Positions 31,963 to 41,027 of a stretch of DNA of 64,000 bases are shown piece by piece. Under the pieces are notes generated by a model. That model saw only the letters and a list, made by a program, of their open reading frames with translations, ran no database searches and had not been told where the DNA came from. This stretch comes from Flavobacterium pectinovorum (GTDB lineage: Bacteria; Bacteroidota; Bacteroidia; Flavobacteriales; Flavobacteriaceae), in assembly GCF_022802975.1 (NCBI RefSeq), contig NZ_JAFEVZ010000001.1:62001-126000 (forward strand), given 5' to 3'. A program made the position numbers and the translations under genes. Each line of letters opens with the position of its first letter. Positions within the stretch are counted from its first letter, which is position 1.

Positions 31963-33831
31963 TTAATGAAAGTGATCTTCTTCGATTTCAAATTCAGCAT
32001 CTTTTTCCCAGATTTCCATTTCGCAGGGTTTGCAGTTGAATTTTAGTTTGTATTCAAGTTCTCCCTGTTTTAAAACCAAAGGTTCTTTTACTTTAACACC
32101 TACTATATCTTTTTGGTGTATCGGACATTTTTTTAATTCGTATTTGATACAATATTTCGTAGTCATTACACGAGATTTTCCCGGATCCCACTGTAATTCG
32201 AATGCTTTTTCGATTTCGGTAACACCATGGCGTTCATAGAATTTACGTGCCGTTTTGTTAGAAACGTTGTACATAAAGTCCAGTTTGGTTTCCGGATACG
32301 GATGTGACGTTTTTACCAATTGGTGTTCTTCACGTTTGTAGTTTGCCAGACGAATTTGGGATAACTGTTCGAAAACATTTCTTCGCATTTCGTTGATTTT
32401 TGAAATAGGAAGGAACCAGTTTTGAGAAAACATTACATTGATTTCATCGGCGCTGTAAGGTGTAAAGCCTGTTTTTGCCAACTGAATTTTAATGTTTTCT
32501 TCGATCGATTCGCCGGTTTTAGTTTGCTCTTTTGCGTGCTCTAATTTTATGGTGCTTACGTTCCCGTCTTCATCGGTTGCGATTAATTCAAAACCGGTTT
32601 CGCTTTCGGTAAGCAATAAAGTAGTTCCGATTTTACGAATGGCGCTGTCTTCTCTTTCAACAATTTTGATAAAAGCAATATCGTTATTGCGGTAAATGAA
32701 AGTTCCGTCTTTAATTTCTTTTAGAACGTTTGGATATACTTTTCCGTTCTCGGCTTTGTTTACGTAAATTCCGTCAGCTTCGTTGTTTTCGTTGATGAAA
32801 CAAAGTCCGTCACCGTTGTTTAACAATTCACCGTTTTCGATTTCGTAAGCGTTTCCAACAGTTCGTATCAATTTACCAATGTATTGTCCTTTTGATTTTG
32901 GGCTTTCCCAGGAACCAATCGAGCTATGTCTTTCGTTTACGAAATAATCGGTATAACCACGGTTGAAAGTTCTGTTTAAAGTCGAATCAAAAGTATAGGT
33001 GCATTTCCCTGAAGAAGCTTTGGTGTATTTATCGCTTCCTTCTAAATAACTGTCTAATTTTTGACGTAAATAAGATACGTTGTTTTTAACGTAAGCCACA
33101 TCTTTAAGACGACCTTCAATTTTGAATGAAACAATTCCGGCTTCAATCAAATTCGGAATCTGATCTGAAACGTCTAAATCTTTAATCGAAAGCAAGTGAC
33201 TGTTTTTGATTAAAGTATCTCCGTTTCCGTCGATTAAGTTATAAGGTAAACGACAGTTTTGAGCGCAGGAACCACGGTTGGCGCTACGTTCGCCGTTTGC
33301 CACACTCATATAACAGTTTCCACTGAAGGATACACATAAAGCTCCGGTTACGAAAAATTCTAATTCAACATCAGCTTCGTCGTAAATTGTTTTAATTTGG
33401 TGCAGATTTAATTCGCGCGCTAAAACCACCCGTTTGATTCCGGCATCTTTAAGGAATTTAATTTTGTCTGCGTCACGGTTATTGGCCTGAGTACTGGCGT
33501 GAAGTACGATAGGAGGTAAGTCCATTTCCATAATCGCCATGTCCTGAATAATCAGGGCATCGACACCAATATCGTATAATTCCCAAATCATGGAGCGACA
33601 CGTTTCTAATTCGTTGTCGTATAAAATGGTATTCATTACTACAAAAACCTGAGCATTAAATAAGTGTGCATATTTTACCAATGCGGCAACATCTTCAATA
33701 GAGTTGTTGGCATTAGAACGTGCTCCAAATTGTGGTGCACCAATATACACGGCATCGGCACCGCTGTTTATCGCTGCCATTCCACCGATTAAATCTCTGG
33801 CTGGAGCTAATATTTCAATCTTCTTCTTCAT
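31963..33831 (-). CDS. U32 family protein (RlhA/TrhP-like RNA hydroxylation enzyme)
   Basis: The 622 residues start IEILAPARDLIGGMAAINSGADAVYIGAPQFGAR, typical of the U32 group. The cysteine motif CYMSVANGERSANRGSCAQNC (about residues 172-192) and later C...C-P and CKPC motifs near the C-terminus (KYCIKYELKKCP, NCKPCEM) complete the set. In E. coli, U32 members TrhP and RlhA are needed for 5-hydroxyuridine in tRNA and for hydroxylation of C2501 in 23S rRNA; the length and C-terminal domain are closest to RlhA. The older label collagenase-like peptidase is less likely. It stands alone between the nitrate regulator and the rhamnogalacturonan locus. Confidence 0.9.
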   Translation of the reverse strand: MKKKIEILAPARDLIGGMAAINSGADAVYIGAPQFGARSNANNSIEDVAALVKYAHLFNAQVFVVMNTILYDNELETCRSMIWELYDIGVDALIIQDMAIMEMDLPPIVLHASTQANNRDADKIKFLKDAGIKRVVLARELNLHQIKTIYDEADVELEFFVTGALCVSFSGNCYMSVANGERSANRGSCAQNCRLPYNLIDGNGDTLIKNSHLLSIKDLDVSDQIPNLIEAGIVSFKIEGRLKDVAYVKNNVSYLRQKLDSYLEGSDKYTKASSGKCTYTFDSTLNRTFNRGYTDYFVNERHSSIGSWESPKSKGQYIGKLIRTVGNAYEIENGELLNNGDGLCFINENNEADGIYVNKAENGKVYPNVLKEIKDGTFIYRNNDIAFIKIVEREDSAIRKIGTTLLLTESETGFELIATDEDGNVSTIKLEHAKEQTKTGESIEENIKIQLAKTGFTPYSADEINVMFSQNWFLPISKINEMRRNVFEQLSQIRLANYKREEHQLVKTSHPYPETKLDFMYNVSNKTARKFYERHGVTEIEKAFELQWDPGKSRVMTTKYCIKYELKKCPIHQKDIVGVKVKEPLVLKQGELEYKLKFNCKPCEMEIWEKDAEFEIEEDHFH

Positions 33832-33968
33832 TTTTAAAACTTTAGGCTTTTGTGGTATTCACGAAAAAAAGTGTGCAAAGGTCTTATAAATTATTTGAGA
33901 TTGCTAAAGATGAGGCGATTTTTTTTGAAATTGTTAACTTAATGTAGGGTGGTGGTGTAATTATCGGT

Positions 33969-35263
33969 TTACTTATCCAATAACCAATTCCAGCGTTTTG
34001 CCCAATCCAGTAATATATCCTTTCTCCATTTTAGTATTGTTTTTCCTCCCTGTATTTTTCCGTCATACAAATTTGGATCAGCTTTGTCGGTGTACCAGTT
34101 ATCGCCTAACTTATAATCGGTACTGTGTTTTTTACCCGGCCATAAATTTTCGACAACTAATTTTCCTTCTTGTAGAGGGAAATTTGGAATGTCTGAAGTA
34201 AATTTATAGTGTAATAGCTCTGCCTGTTTCGGAACATATTTTATGGCATATTCGCCATTACCGATATAATACCCAGGCCATTTTTGGACTTTTCCTTTAA
34301 GAGTGGTTTCCATCCAGAAGCAGGCTGAGTCTGTTGGAACATTTATAATGGACCTTTTAGGTAAAACTCTGTAATGGTACAATAGGCTACAGTATCTTTA
34401 ACGGATGTAATATCATTAAAAATGACTCTTGGACTGTGGCTCATTTTTTCAAAACTGCCTCCCCAGCTTTCACGTGTCGGGTCGTTTGGGTTGCCGTCCA
34501 TCATATAAAGAAGGGTTGGAGTGTCTCCCATTTTGACATTTCCTTTATAGTAATTTTTAAAATCTTTGCCCAGATTTCCGGCTGATGCAATATATTTATC
34601 ATAGTAATCGGTAGTTTTTACGCTGTCCGGTTCATTATTATTTGAGAAAAAGCCATAATAAGATGCATTGTTTTCAATAAACCAAAGATTTGGAAAATTC
34701 TCAACGACGTAAGCATAGCTGTTGGCACTCCATTTTTTGTTTGGACCACCAATCCAGACAATTCGTATTTTACTTTGGATTTCGGGTGCATCATGTAATG
34801 CCTGAGCTACATCTTCCAGTCCTCCCCAAACCAATACCCAAAGAGGCTCTTTGCTTTCTTTTTTGGCACATTTTATAATCCAGTCTGAGCCTTCGGTGGC
34901 TGTTGTGTAACCAATATAAGGCGCTGCGCCATGACGTCCCTGTTTGGTGACTGAGCGTAAATAATCAGGAGAAAGTAGTCCTTTTTGATGTTTTTTTAGT
35001 TTAGGCAGGTCTTTTTCGTAAAGATTTATCATGCGTAAAATTTCTTCTTTGTTTCCATCACCAAAAGAAGGAGAGGAAACAAGTCCTTCAATATTGAATA
35101 ATTCACTATACATAAATAAATGAGTAAACGACTGATTGTCATCAGGATCCGTGCCCCCAATATCACTGCTGATAAGAATTCGGGGTTTTACAGGAACTTT
35201 TTGTTGCGCAATTATAGTAAATGAATAAATAGACAGTAAAAAAGACAAGATAAATCTGTTCAT
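33969..35263 (-). pseudogene. DUF1593 / nucleoside-hydrolase-like secreted protein, frameshifted
   Basis: The 5' part (35263-34343, 305 codons) has a signal peptide (ending IIAQQ) and the DUF1593 nucleoside-hydrolase-like fold with ILISSDIGGTDPDDNQSF, the metal-binding DxDxxxDD-type motif, and LVWGGLEDVAQAL. It ends ...VAYCTITEFYLKGP then L-stop. The remainder (SIINVPTDSACFWMETTLKG onward, to 33969) is read in another frame that overlaps over 34343-34382. One missing base after GGTCC (about 34351-34353) would explain it; restoring one base gives KGP-IINVPTDS. The gene neighbours two rhamnogalacturonan lyases, so a role in glycan use is likely. A sequencing error cannot be excluded. Confidence 0.82.
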
Positions 35264-35390
35264 GTTTATTGTTTAAGTTTTTAGAAGAGTATTTGATGGT
35301 TTGAAATTACGTTTGTTTTTGGACTTTAATAAAGAAACCACCGAATCATTTTAATTAAGTAGTTTTTTAAAATTAAAAATTTGGATGATT

Positions 35391-37562
35391 TTATTCTTTA
35401 ATCAGTTTGATAGATGTAGAGCCTTTTTCAGATTTTACAGTAATAATATAAATGCCAGCTTTAGCAGATATTGTTCCTACTTCGGTCTCGTTTTCTCCTT
35501 TTCCAGATCCAATTTTTTCTCCTAAAAGAGTATGAATGGTGTAAGTGAATTTACCTTCAGAAATTATGGTAAAACTTTGACTTGTAGGATTTGGATAAAG
35601 CAGCGCATTTATTGAAGATGATACATTCGAAAAATCATTAGTAGCCAAAGTTGCTTCAGTTGTAACAATGTTGGGCTGTGTTTGTGCTGCCATATCTGCC
35701 CCTAAATAAAAGCTTGGATGCGGAGGTTGATTGTAAGCTGAATTTTGCCATGCTATAGCTGTTCTATATTGTGTGTCGTGCATTAAGGTGTACAATTTAT
35801 GAGTAGTAGGAATCTTTGTAGTGTAAATTCTGATAGAAGTGTTATCGTCTTTTCTGAAGATAACTTCTTCTCTCCAATCTCCAAAGAGGTCGGCGCTCAA
35901 GCAAGGGGTTGCTTTGGTGGTGTTGTTTGAAGTATATCCGGTTGCAGTTAACATATTACTGGTTTTACCATTAATGTAATCCCACTTGTCTATTTTGTTT
36001 GAATCTAATAATTCCCGATTCAAATCAGCATCCCACCAAATTGAAAAATTCTGCGAGGGTTTTTTATTGCTGATAAGATTTCCTTTGCAATCCATTAAAA
36101 AATTTGTAGTGGTAGTAACACCTGCAGCGTCTTTTATGCCAGCACTGCCAAAACATTCATATCCTTTGTAGCGGGGGTCAATATCTGCAGCATTGCAACG
36201 ACCGACATCTATATTTGCCGGAATCCCCCATATTGTTGCTCCCGTTTGAGCATCTAAGAAAACTAAACCATTAGTTTTGTATTTTGCAGGTTCTTCCAGG
36301 CATTGCCATATTTCTTGTCCCGGACGATCAGGATCCATGTCGCTCATGTGCAAAGCATCTCCATGACCTAAAGTGTTGGTATATAATTTTGTTCCGTCAT
36401 CATTAATGCCGCTCGAACCATTAAAAATTTCGTCTTTACCATCGCCATCAACATCTCCTACTGTCATTTGGTGATTTCCCATGCCTGCATAAGCTGAATT
36501 TCCTGCTGCGGAACTGTCAAAAATCCATCTTTGAGAAAGCGTGTTGTTTCTCCAGTCCCAAGCCACACGTACCAATCTGGTGTAATAACCACGCCCCATT
36601 ATTAGACTGGGTTTTGAGCCGTCAAGATAAGCGATGGCAGCAACAAAACGTTCTGAACGGCCTCCATAATTGTCTCCCCATGAAGATACTGTTCCGCGGG
36701 CAGGTAAATAGTTGGTGGTAGCCATTGCCTTTCCTGTTAGTCCGTTAAAAACAGTTAAAAATTCAGGTCCTGATATGACAGCGCCATAAGGGCTTCCGGA
36801 TGTAGTTGTACTGCCGGTAGTGTTTCTGTAATCTGCAGTTGCACTGCCAATAACAACACCGGTTCCGTCTATGGTTCCGTCAGAAGTTCTGCAAGCCATT
36901 TCGGCTTTGCCATCCGAATCTAAATCATAAACCATAAATTGGGTATAATGGGCGCCGGCACGAATATTTTTTCCTAGATCAATCCTCCAAAGACGTGTTC
37001 CGTCTAAACGGTAGCAATCAATATAAACATTACCTGTAAAACCGGGCTGAGAGTTGTCTTTTGAGTTTGAGGGATCCCATTTCACGAATATTTCGTATTG
37101 TCCGTCACCATCTACATCACCCACACTACAATCATTTACATTATAAGTGTAAGAGCCACTCACATTGGTTCCTCCATCAGGTATCTGCATGGCAATATCT
37201 AAATATTGATTTGCCCATACCGTAGCGGTTTCAGAAGTTGTTTCTTCGACACCATTAATAATAGCACGAACTGAATATGTTCCGTTTGTACTAATGTTAT
37301 GGGTGTAATTTGTAGTGGTTGTAAAAGGACTTCCTGCTACTTTTATATCATTACAATACAAGTTGTAACTGACATCTGTAGGTTCTGTTCCTAACATTCT
37401 CCAGCCAATATAAACCTGATTAGAGCTTAAACGCATTGCAACCAGGCCATGATTAAGCTTTTCAACACTTCGTTGTGCTAATAATGGAGTGGTTATTCCA
37501 AATAAAAATAGTAATGAAAGAATGGTTTTTCTAAAAAAAATAACAGAGGATTTTTGTTTCAT
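35391..37562 (-). CDS. Rhamnogalacturonan lyase (PL11) with T9SS sorting domain
   Basis: The 723 residues have a signal peptide (ending LLAQ), an N-terminal domain (SVEKLNHGLVAMRLSSNQVY) and a PL11 beta-propeller with calcium-type loops (SVGDVDGDGQYEIFVKWDPSN, DLDSDGKAEMACRT, VGDVDGDGKDEIFNGS, DMDPDRPGQEIWQC). PL11 enzymes cleave rhamnogalacturonan I by beta-elimination. From about residue 650 comes a T9SS C-terminal domain (LLYPNPTSQSFTI ... GIYIITVKSEKGSTSIKLIK), so it should be exported to the cell surface or medium through T9SS. A similar gene without this domain lies upstream; both share an operator. Confidence 0.95.
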   Translation of the reverse strand: MKQKSSVIFFRKTILSLLFLFGITTPLLAQRSVEKLNHGLVAMRLSSNQVYIGWRMLGTEPTDVSYNLYCNDIKVAGSPFTTTTNYTHNISTNGTYSVRAIINGVEETTSETATVWANQYLDIAMQIPDGGTNVSGSYTYNVNDCSVGDVDGDGQYEIFVKWDPSNSKDNSQPGFTGNVYIDCYRLDGTRLWRIDLGKNIRAGAHYTQFMVYDLDSDGKAEMACRTSDGTIDGTGVVIGSATADYRNTTGSTTTSGSPYGAVISGPEFLTVFNGLTGKAMATTNYLPARGTVSSWGDNYGGRSERFVAAIAYLDGSKPSLIMGRGYYTRLVRVAWDWRNNTLSQRWIFDSSAAGNSAYAGMGNHQMTVGDVDGDGKDEIFNGSSGINDDGTKLYTNTLGHGDALHMSDMDPDRPGQEIWQCLEEPAKYKTNGLVFLDAQTGATIWGIPANIDVGRCNAADIDPRYKGYECFGSAGIKDAAGVTTTTNFLMDCKGNLISNKKPSQNFSIWWDADLNRELLDSNKIDKWDYINGKTSNMLTATGYTSNNTTKATPCLSADLFGDWREEVIFRKDDNTSIRIYTTKIPTTHKLYTLMHDTQYRTAIAWQNSAYNQPPHPSFYLGADMAAQTQPNIVTTEATLATNDFSNVSSSINALLYPNPTSQSFTIISEGKFTYTIHTLLGEKIGSGKGENETEVGTISAKAGIYIITVKSEKGSTSIKLIKE

Positions 37563-37594
37563 GGTTTTGTAATGGGTTGGTTGGTTAGTATTTA

Positions 37595-37638
37595 CTAAAA
37601 TAAGTTTTAAAATGTGATAGACTGTCCTGTACTATCCT
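37595..37638 (-). promoter_or_regulatory. Operator and promoter of the first PL11 gene
   Basis: On the minus strand AGGATAGTACAGGACAGT (37638-37621) is a direct repeat AGGAtAGT-AC-AGGAcAGT with a 10-base period. It is followed 18 bases later by TATTTTAG (37602-37595). The same arrangement precedes the second PL11 gene at 39692-39649. Confidence 0.6.
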
Positions 37639-37694
37639 TTGTCGGTCTTTAGTAATGATAATTTGTTTTGGAGGCTTGTTATTTTGTATAAAAA

Positions 37695-37719
37695 AAGCTT
37701 CAGACTTTTTCTGAAGCTT
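37695..37719 (-). terminator. Terminator after the second PL11 gene
   Basis: AAGCTTCAG (37695-37703) and CTGAAGCTT (37711-37719) form a perfect stem, followed on the minus strand by TTTTTATAC. Confidence 0.8.
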
Positions 37720-37762
37720 CAACTTTTAAACACAAGATTATTTTGCTTTAATGATGTAATGT

Positions 37763-39619
37763 TTATTCAGATTTTACAGTAATAACATTGGGCTGTTTTT
37801 GGACTTCCATATCAACTCCCAAATAAAAACCCGGATGCGGCGGCTGATTGTAAGCTGAGTTTTGCCATGCAATAGCGGTTCTGTATTGAGAATCGTGCAT
37901 CAAAGTATATAAGCGATGTGTCGTTGGAATGTTGGTAGTATAAATTCTAATAGAAGAATTGTCTGTCTTGCGAAATATAACTTCTTCACGCCAATCGCCA
38001 AAAAGATCTGCGCTTAGGCAAGGCGTTGATTTGGTACCATTATTTGATTTATGATCTGCTGCAGTCAGTAAATTAACGCTTTTTGAATTGATGTAATCCC
38101 ATTTGTCAATTCGGTTTGAGTTTAATAATTCTCTGTTTAAATCGGCATCCCACCAAATGGAGAAATTCATAGATGGTTTTGAAGTACTGATCTGATTTCC
38201 TTTGCAGTCATATAAATTACCTACGGCTCCCCAGCATTCATATCCTTTGTAACGAGGGTCAATATCGGCAGCATTCCCGCGGCCTACATCATTGCCTTTT
38301 CCGTTAACTCCCCATAAAGGTTCTCCTGTTCTGGCATCCCTAAATTCAAGTCCATAAGTTTTGTAACTTGATGCATCTTCGTGACACTGCCAGATTTCCT
38401 GCCCCGGGCGATCAGGATCCATGTCGGTCATGTGCAATGAATCGCCATGTCCTAAACCGTTGGCGTATAATTTTGTTCCGTCGTCATCAATGGCGCTGGT
38501 TCCGTTAAAAACTTCATCTTTACCATCATGATCAACATCTCCCACAGTCATTTGATGGTTTCCCTGTCCAAATGCAGCACTGTTTTTTGAATCGTTACTG
38601 TCAAAAATCCATCGCTGTGAAAGCTTGCCGTTTCTCCAGTCCCAGGCCACACGAACCAGTCTGGTATAATAGCCACGGCCCATTACCAAACTTGGTTTTG
38701 AGCCGTCTAGATAAGCAACTGCGGCTATAAAACGGTCTACACGATTGCCATATCCATCTCCCCAGTCTTTAATATTTCCGCGTGCTGGCAAATAATTAGC
38801 AGTAGCCATTGCTTTACCTGTTACTCCGTTAAAAACGGTTAAAAATTCAGGTCCTTCTAAAATATATCCGTTAGGGTTTCTGTAATCTGCGGTAGCTGAT
38901 CCAATAATTGTTTTGGTTCCGTCTATGGTTCCATCGGCTGTTTTACAGGCCATTTCGGCTTTGCCATCCGAATCTAAATCATACACCATAAATTGCGTAT
39001 AATGAGCTCCTGCACGAATATTTTTTCCTAAATCAATTCTCCAGAGAAGTGTTCCTTCTAAACGGTAACAGTCGATAAATACATTACCTGTGTATCCTTT
39101 ATGAGAGTTGTCGTGAGCATTAGACGGATCCCATTTTACAAAAATTTCGTATTGTCCGTCTCCGTCAACATCGCCAACACTGCAATCGCCTACGCTATAG
39201 GTATAAGTCTGTCCATCCGGAGTGGTTCCTCCCTGAGGTATCTGCATGGCAATATCCAAATATTGATTTGCCCATACGGGAACAGTTTCAGATTCGGGCT
39301 GTTCAATGCCATTAATAATTGCCCGAATATAATATTTTTCGTCTGTGGCAATTTTGTGTGTAAAGTTGGTCGTTGTAGTGAAAGGGCTGCTTGCTACTTT
39401 TTTGTCATTGCAGTATAAATTGTAGCTTACATTTGTGGGTTCGGTCCCTAACATTCTCCAGTTAATATAGACTTCATCAGAATTTAAACGTGTTGCAACG
39501 AGTCCGCGATTAAGCTTTTCTACTGTATGCTGAGCGAGTATTGAAGAAGTAATTCCTAATAATAAAAACGGAAAAATGAGTAAGTTTTTGAATGAATTTG
39601 ATTTGGTTTTTTGCTGCAT
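37763..39619 (-). CDS. Rhamnogalacturonan lyase (PL11), without sorting domain
   Basis: The 618-residue paralogue follows the same plan as the first lyase: signal peptide (ending ILAQ), TVEKLNRGLVATRLNSDEVY, then the propeller repeats (SVGDVDGDGQYEIFVKWDPSN, VGDVDHDGKDEVFNGT, DMDPDRPGQEIWQC). It stops at QKQPNVITVKSE, exactly where the linker to the T9SS domain begins in its sibling. It would therefore stay in the periplasm or be released by another route. A division of labour, one enzyme outside and one inside, is a common plan in polysaccharide utilisation (inference). No SusC/SusD pair is seen in the window. Own operator and terminator are present. Confidence 0.95.
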   Translation of the reverse strand: MQQKTKSNSFKNLLIFPFLLLGITSSILAQHTVEKLNRGLVATRLNSDEVYINWRMLGTEPTNVSYNLYCNDKKVASSPFTTTTNFTHKIATDEKYYIRAIINGIEQPESETVPVWANQYLDIAMQIPQGGTTPDGQTYTYSVGDCSVGDVDGDGQYEIFVKWDPSNAHDNSHKGYTGNVFIDCYRLEGTLLWRIDLGKNIRAGAHYTQFMVYDLDSDGKAEMACKTADGTIDGTKTIIGSATADYRNPNGYILEGPEFLTVFNGVTGKAMATANYLPARGNIKDWGDGYGNRVDRFIAAVAYLDGSKPSLVMGRGYYTRLVRVAWDWRNGKLSQRWIFDSNDSKNSAAFGQGNHQMTVGDVDHDGKDEVFNGTSAIDDDGTKLYANGLGHGDSLHMTDMDPDRPGQEIWQCHEDASSYKTYGLEFRDARTGEPLWGVNGKGNDVGRGNAADIDPRYKGYECWGAVGNLYDCKGNQISTSKPSMNFSIWWDADLNRELLNSNRIDKWDYINSKSVNLLTAADHKSNNGTKSTPCLSADLFGDWREEVIFRKTDNSSIRIYTTNIPTTHRLYTLMHDSQYRTAIAWQNSAYNQPPHPGFYLGVDMEVQKQPNVITVKSE

Positions 39620-39648
39620 GATTACAGGAAAGGTTGGTTAGTAGTTTT

Positions 39649-39692
39649 TAAAAATAAGTTTAATAAAAAGTAATACTGTCCTGTACTATCCT
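39649..39692 (-). promoter_or_regulatory. Operator and promoter of the second PL11 gene
   Basis: The minus strand reads AGGATAGTACAGGACAGT at 39692-39675, followed 18 bases later by TATTTTTA at 39656-39649. The operator is identical in 18 of 18 bases to the one at 37638-37621, and 56 versus 59 bases separate it from the start codons. Confidence 0.65.
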
Positions 39693-39717
39693 AATGTTGG
39701 TTTTTGCTTAAAAAAAA

Positions 39718-39740
39718 AGCCTCAGGAAAATCCTGAGGCT
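39718..39740 (-). terminator. Terminator after the aminotransferase gene
   Basis: AGCCTCAGGA (39718-39727) and TCCTGAGGCT (39731-39740) form a perfect 10-bp stem with a 3-base loop, followed on the minus strand by TTTTTTTT. Confidence 0.9.
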
Positions 39741-39766
39741 CTAAATGTTTAAATTTTAATCGTTTA

Positions 39767-40957
39767 TTATGCAGTCAAAGCTTCTTTGATTCTGCGTAAT
39801 GCTTCTGTTAAAATATCGTTGCTTGTTGCATAAGAGAAACGAATACAGTTTGGATTTCCGAAAGCATCTCCTGTTACTGTTGCTACGTTTGCTTCTGCTA
39901 AAAGATACATCGAAACGTCGTTTGCATCTTTAATTTCAGTTCCTTTTAATGTTTTTCCGAAGAAAGAAGAAACGTCTGGGAATACGTAAAATGCTCCTTC
40001 CGGAACGTTGATTTTTACGCCTGGGATTTCTTTTAACAATCCAACCACTAAATCTCTACGACCGTGGAAAGCCTGAACCATTTCGTTTAATACGCTTGGA
40101 TCCGCATCTACAGCTGTAATTGTAGCACGTTGAGCCACAGAATTAGCACCTGATGTTACTTGTCCCTGAATTTTTGTACACGCTTTTGCGATAAATTCAG
40201 GAGCTCCAATATATCCAATTCTGTATCCCGTCATAGCAAATGCTTTTGCTACTCCGTTAACTGTAATTGTTTTTTCTAACATTCCCGGGATAGAACCGAT
40301 ACTGCAGAAAGTCCCTGAGAAATTGATGTGCTCATAGATTTCATCAGCAACAACATAAATATTTGGGTGCTTTTCTAACACTTTTGCCAAAGCTGTTAAT
40401 TCTTCTCTGCTGTAAACAGATCCTGAAGGATTACATGGAGAAGAGAACCACATCATTTTTGTTTTTGGTGTGATGGCGGCTTCTAATTGCTCCGGAGTGA
40501 TTTTGAAATCTGTTTCAACAGAAGTTGGAACTTCAACAGGAACTCCGCCGGAAAGTTTTACAATTTCGAAATAAGAAACCCAGTAAGGTGCCGGTAAGAT
40601 TACCTCGTCACCATCGTTTAACATTACCTGAGCAATGTTATATAAAGATTGTTTTGCTCCTGTAGAAACTACGATTTGAGAAGGTTTGTATTCTAAACCA
40701 TTGTCTCTTTTGAATTTTCTGCAGATAGCTTCTTTTAAATCCTGATAGCCATCAACCGGAGAATATGTACTGTAGTTGTCGTCGATTGCTTTTTTTGCCG
40801 CTTCTTTAATGAAGTCCGGTGTATTAAAATCAGGCTCGCCTAAACTTAAACTGATAATATCTTTTCCTTGTGCTTTTAACTCACGAGCTAATGCAGCCAT
40901 CGCCAAAGTCTGCGAAGTAGCTAAATTGTTAATTCTGTCTGAAAGAATATGGTTCAT
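39767..40957 (-). CDS. Pyridoxal-phosphate aspartate aminotransferase (class I)
   Basis: The 396 residues match the AspB/aspartate-aminotransferase Ib group, opening LSDRINNLATSQTLAMAALARELKAQG and containing SLGEPDFNTPDFIKEAA. The PLP-binding lysine is in NGVAKAFAMTGYRIGY, and SSPCNPSG and VVADEIYEHI form the other cofactor contacts. The arginine that binds the substrate carboxylate is in NCIRFSYA near the C-terminus. The reaction is interconversion of aspartate and 2-oxoglutarate with oxaloacetate and glutamate; some members also use phenylalanine or prephenate. Single gene with a good terminator. Confidence 0.95.
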   Translation of the reverse strand: MNHILSDRINNLATSQTLAMAALARELKAQGKDIISLSLGEPDFNTPDFIKEAAKKAIDDNYSTYSPVDGYQDLKEAICRKFKRDNGLEYKPSQIVVSTGAKQSLYNIAQVMLNDGDEVILPAPYWVSYFEIVKLSGGVPVEVPTSVETDFKITPEQLEAAITPKTKMMWFSSPCNPSGSVYSREELTALAKVLEKHPNIYVVADEIYEHINFSGTFCSIGSIPGMLEKTITVNGVAKAFAMTGYRIGYIGAPEFIAKACTKIQGQVTSGANSVAQRATITAVDADPSVLNEMVQAFHGRRDLVVGLLKEIPGVKINVPEGAFYVFPDVSSFFGKTLKGTEIKDANDVSMYLLAEANVATVTGDAFGNPNCIRFSYATSNDILTEALRRIKEALTA

Positions 40958-41027
40958 TATAAAAAAATTTAATTGCTCTTAATTTGCTGTTTTTAAGAGA
41001 GGTTATTATTAATAGATTTTAGTTTTG

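Noticed and set aside
34343-34382. Programmed frameshifting in the DUF1593 gene
   Set aside because: No heptanucleotide slippery site or following pseudoknot is evident; a single missing base explains the break.
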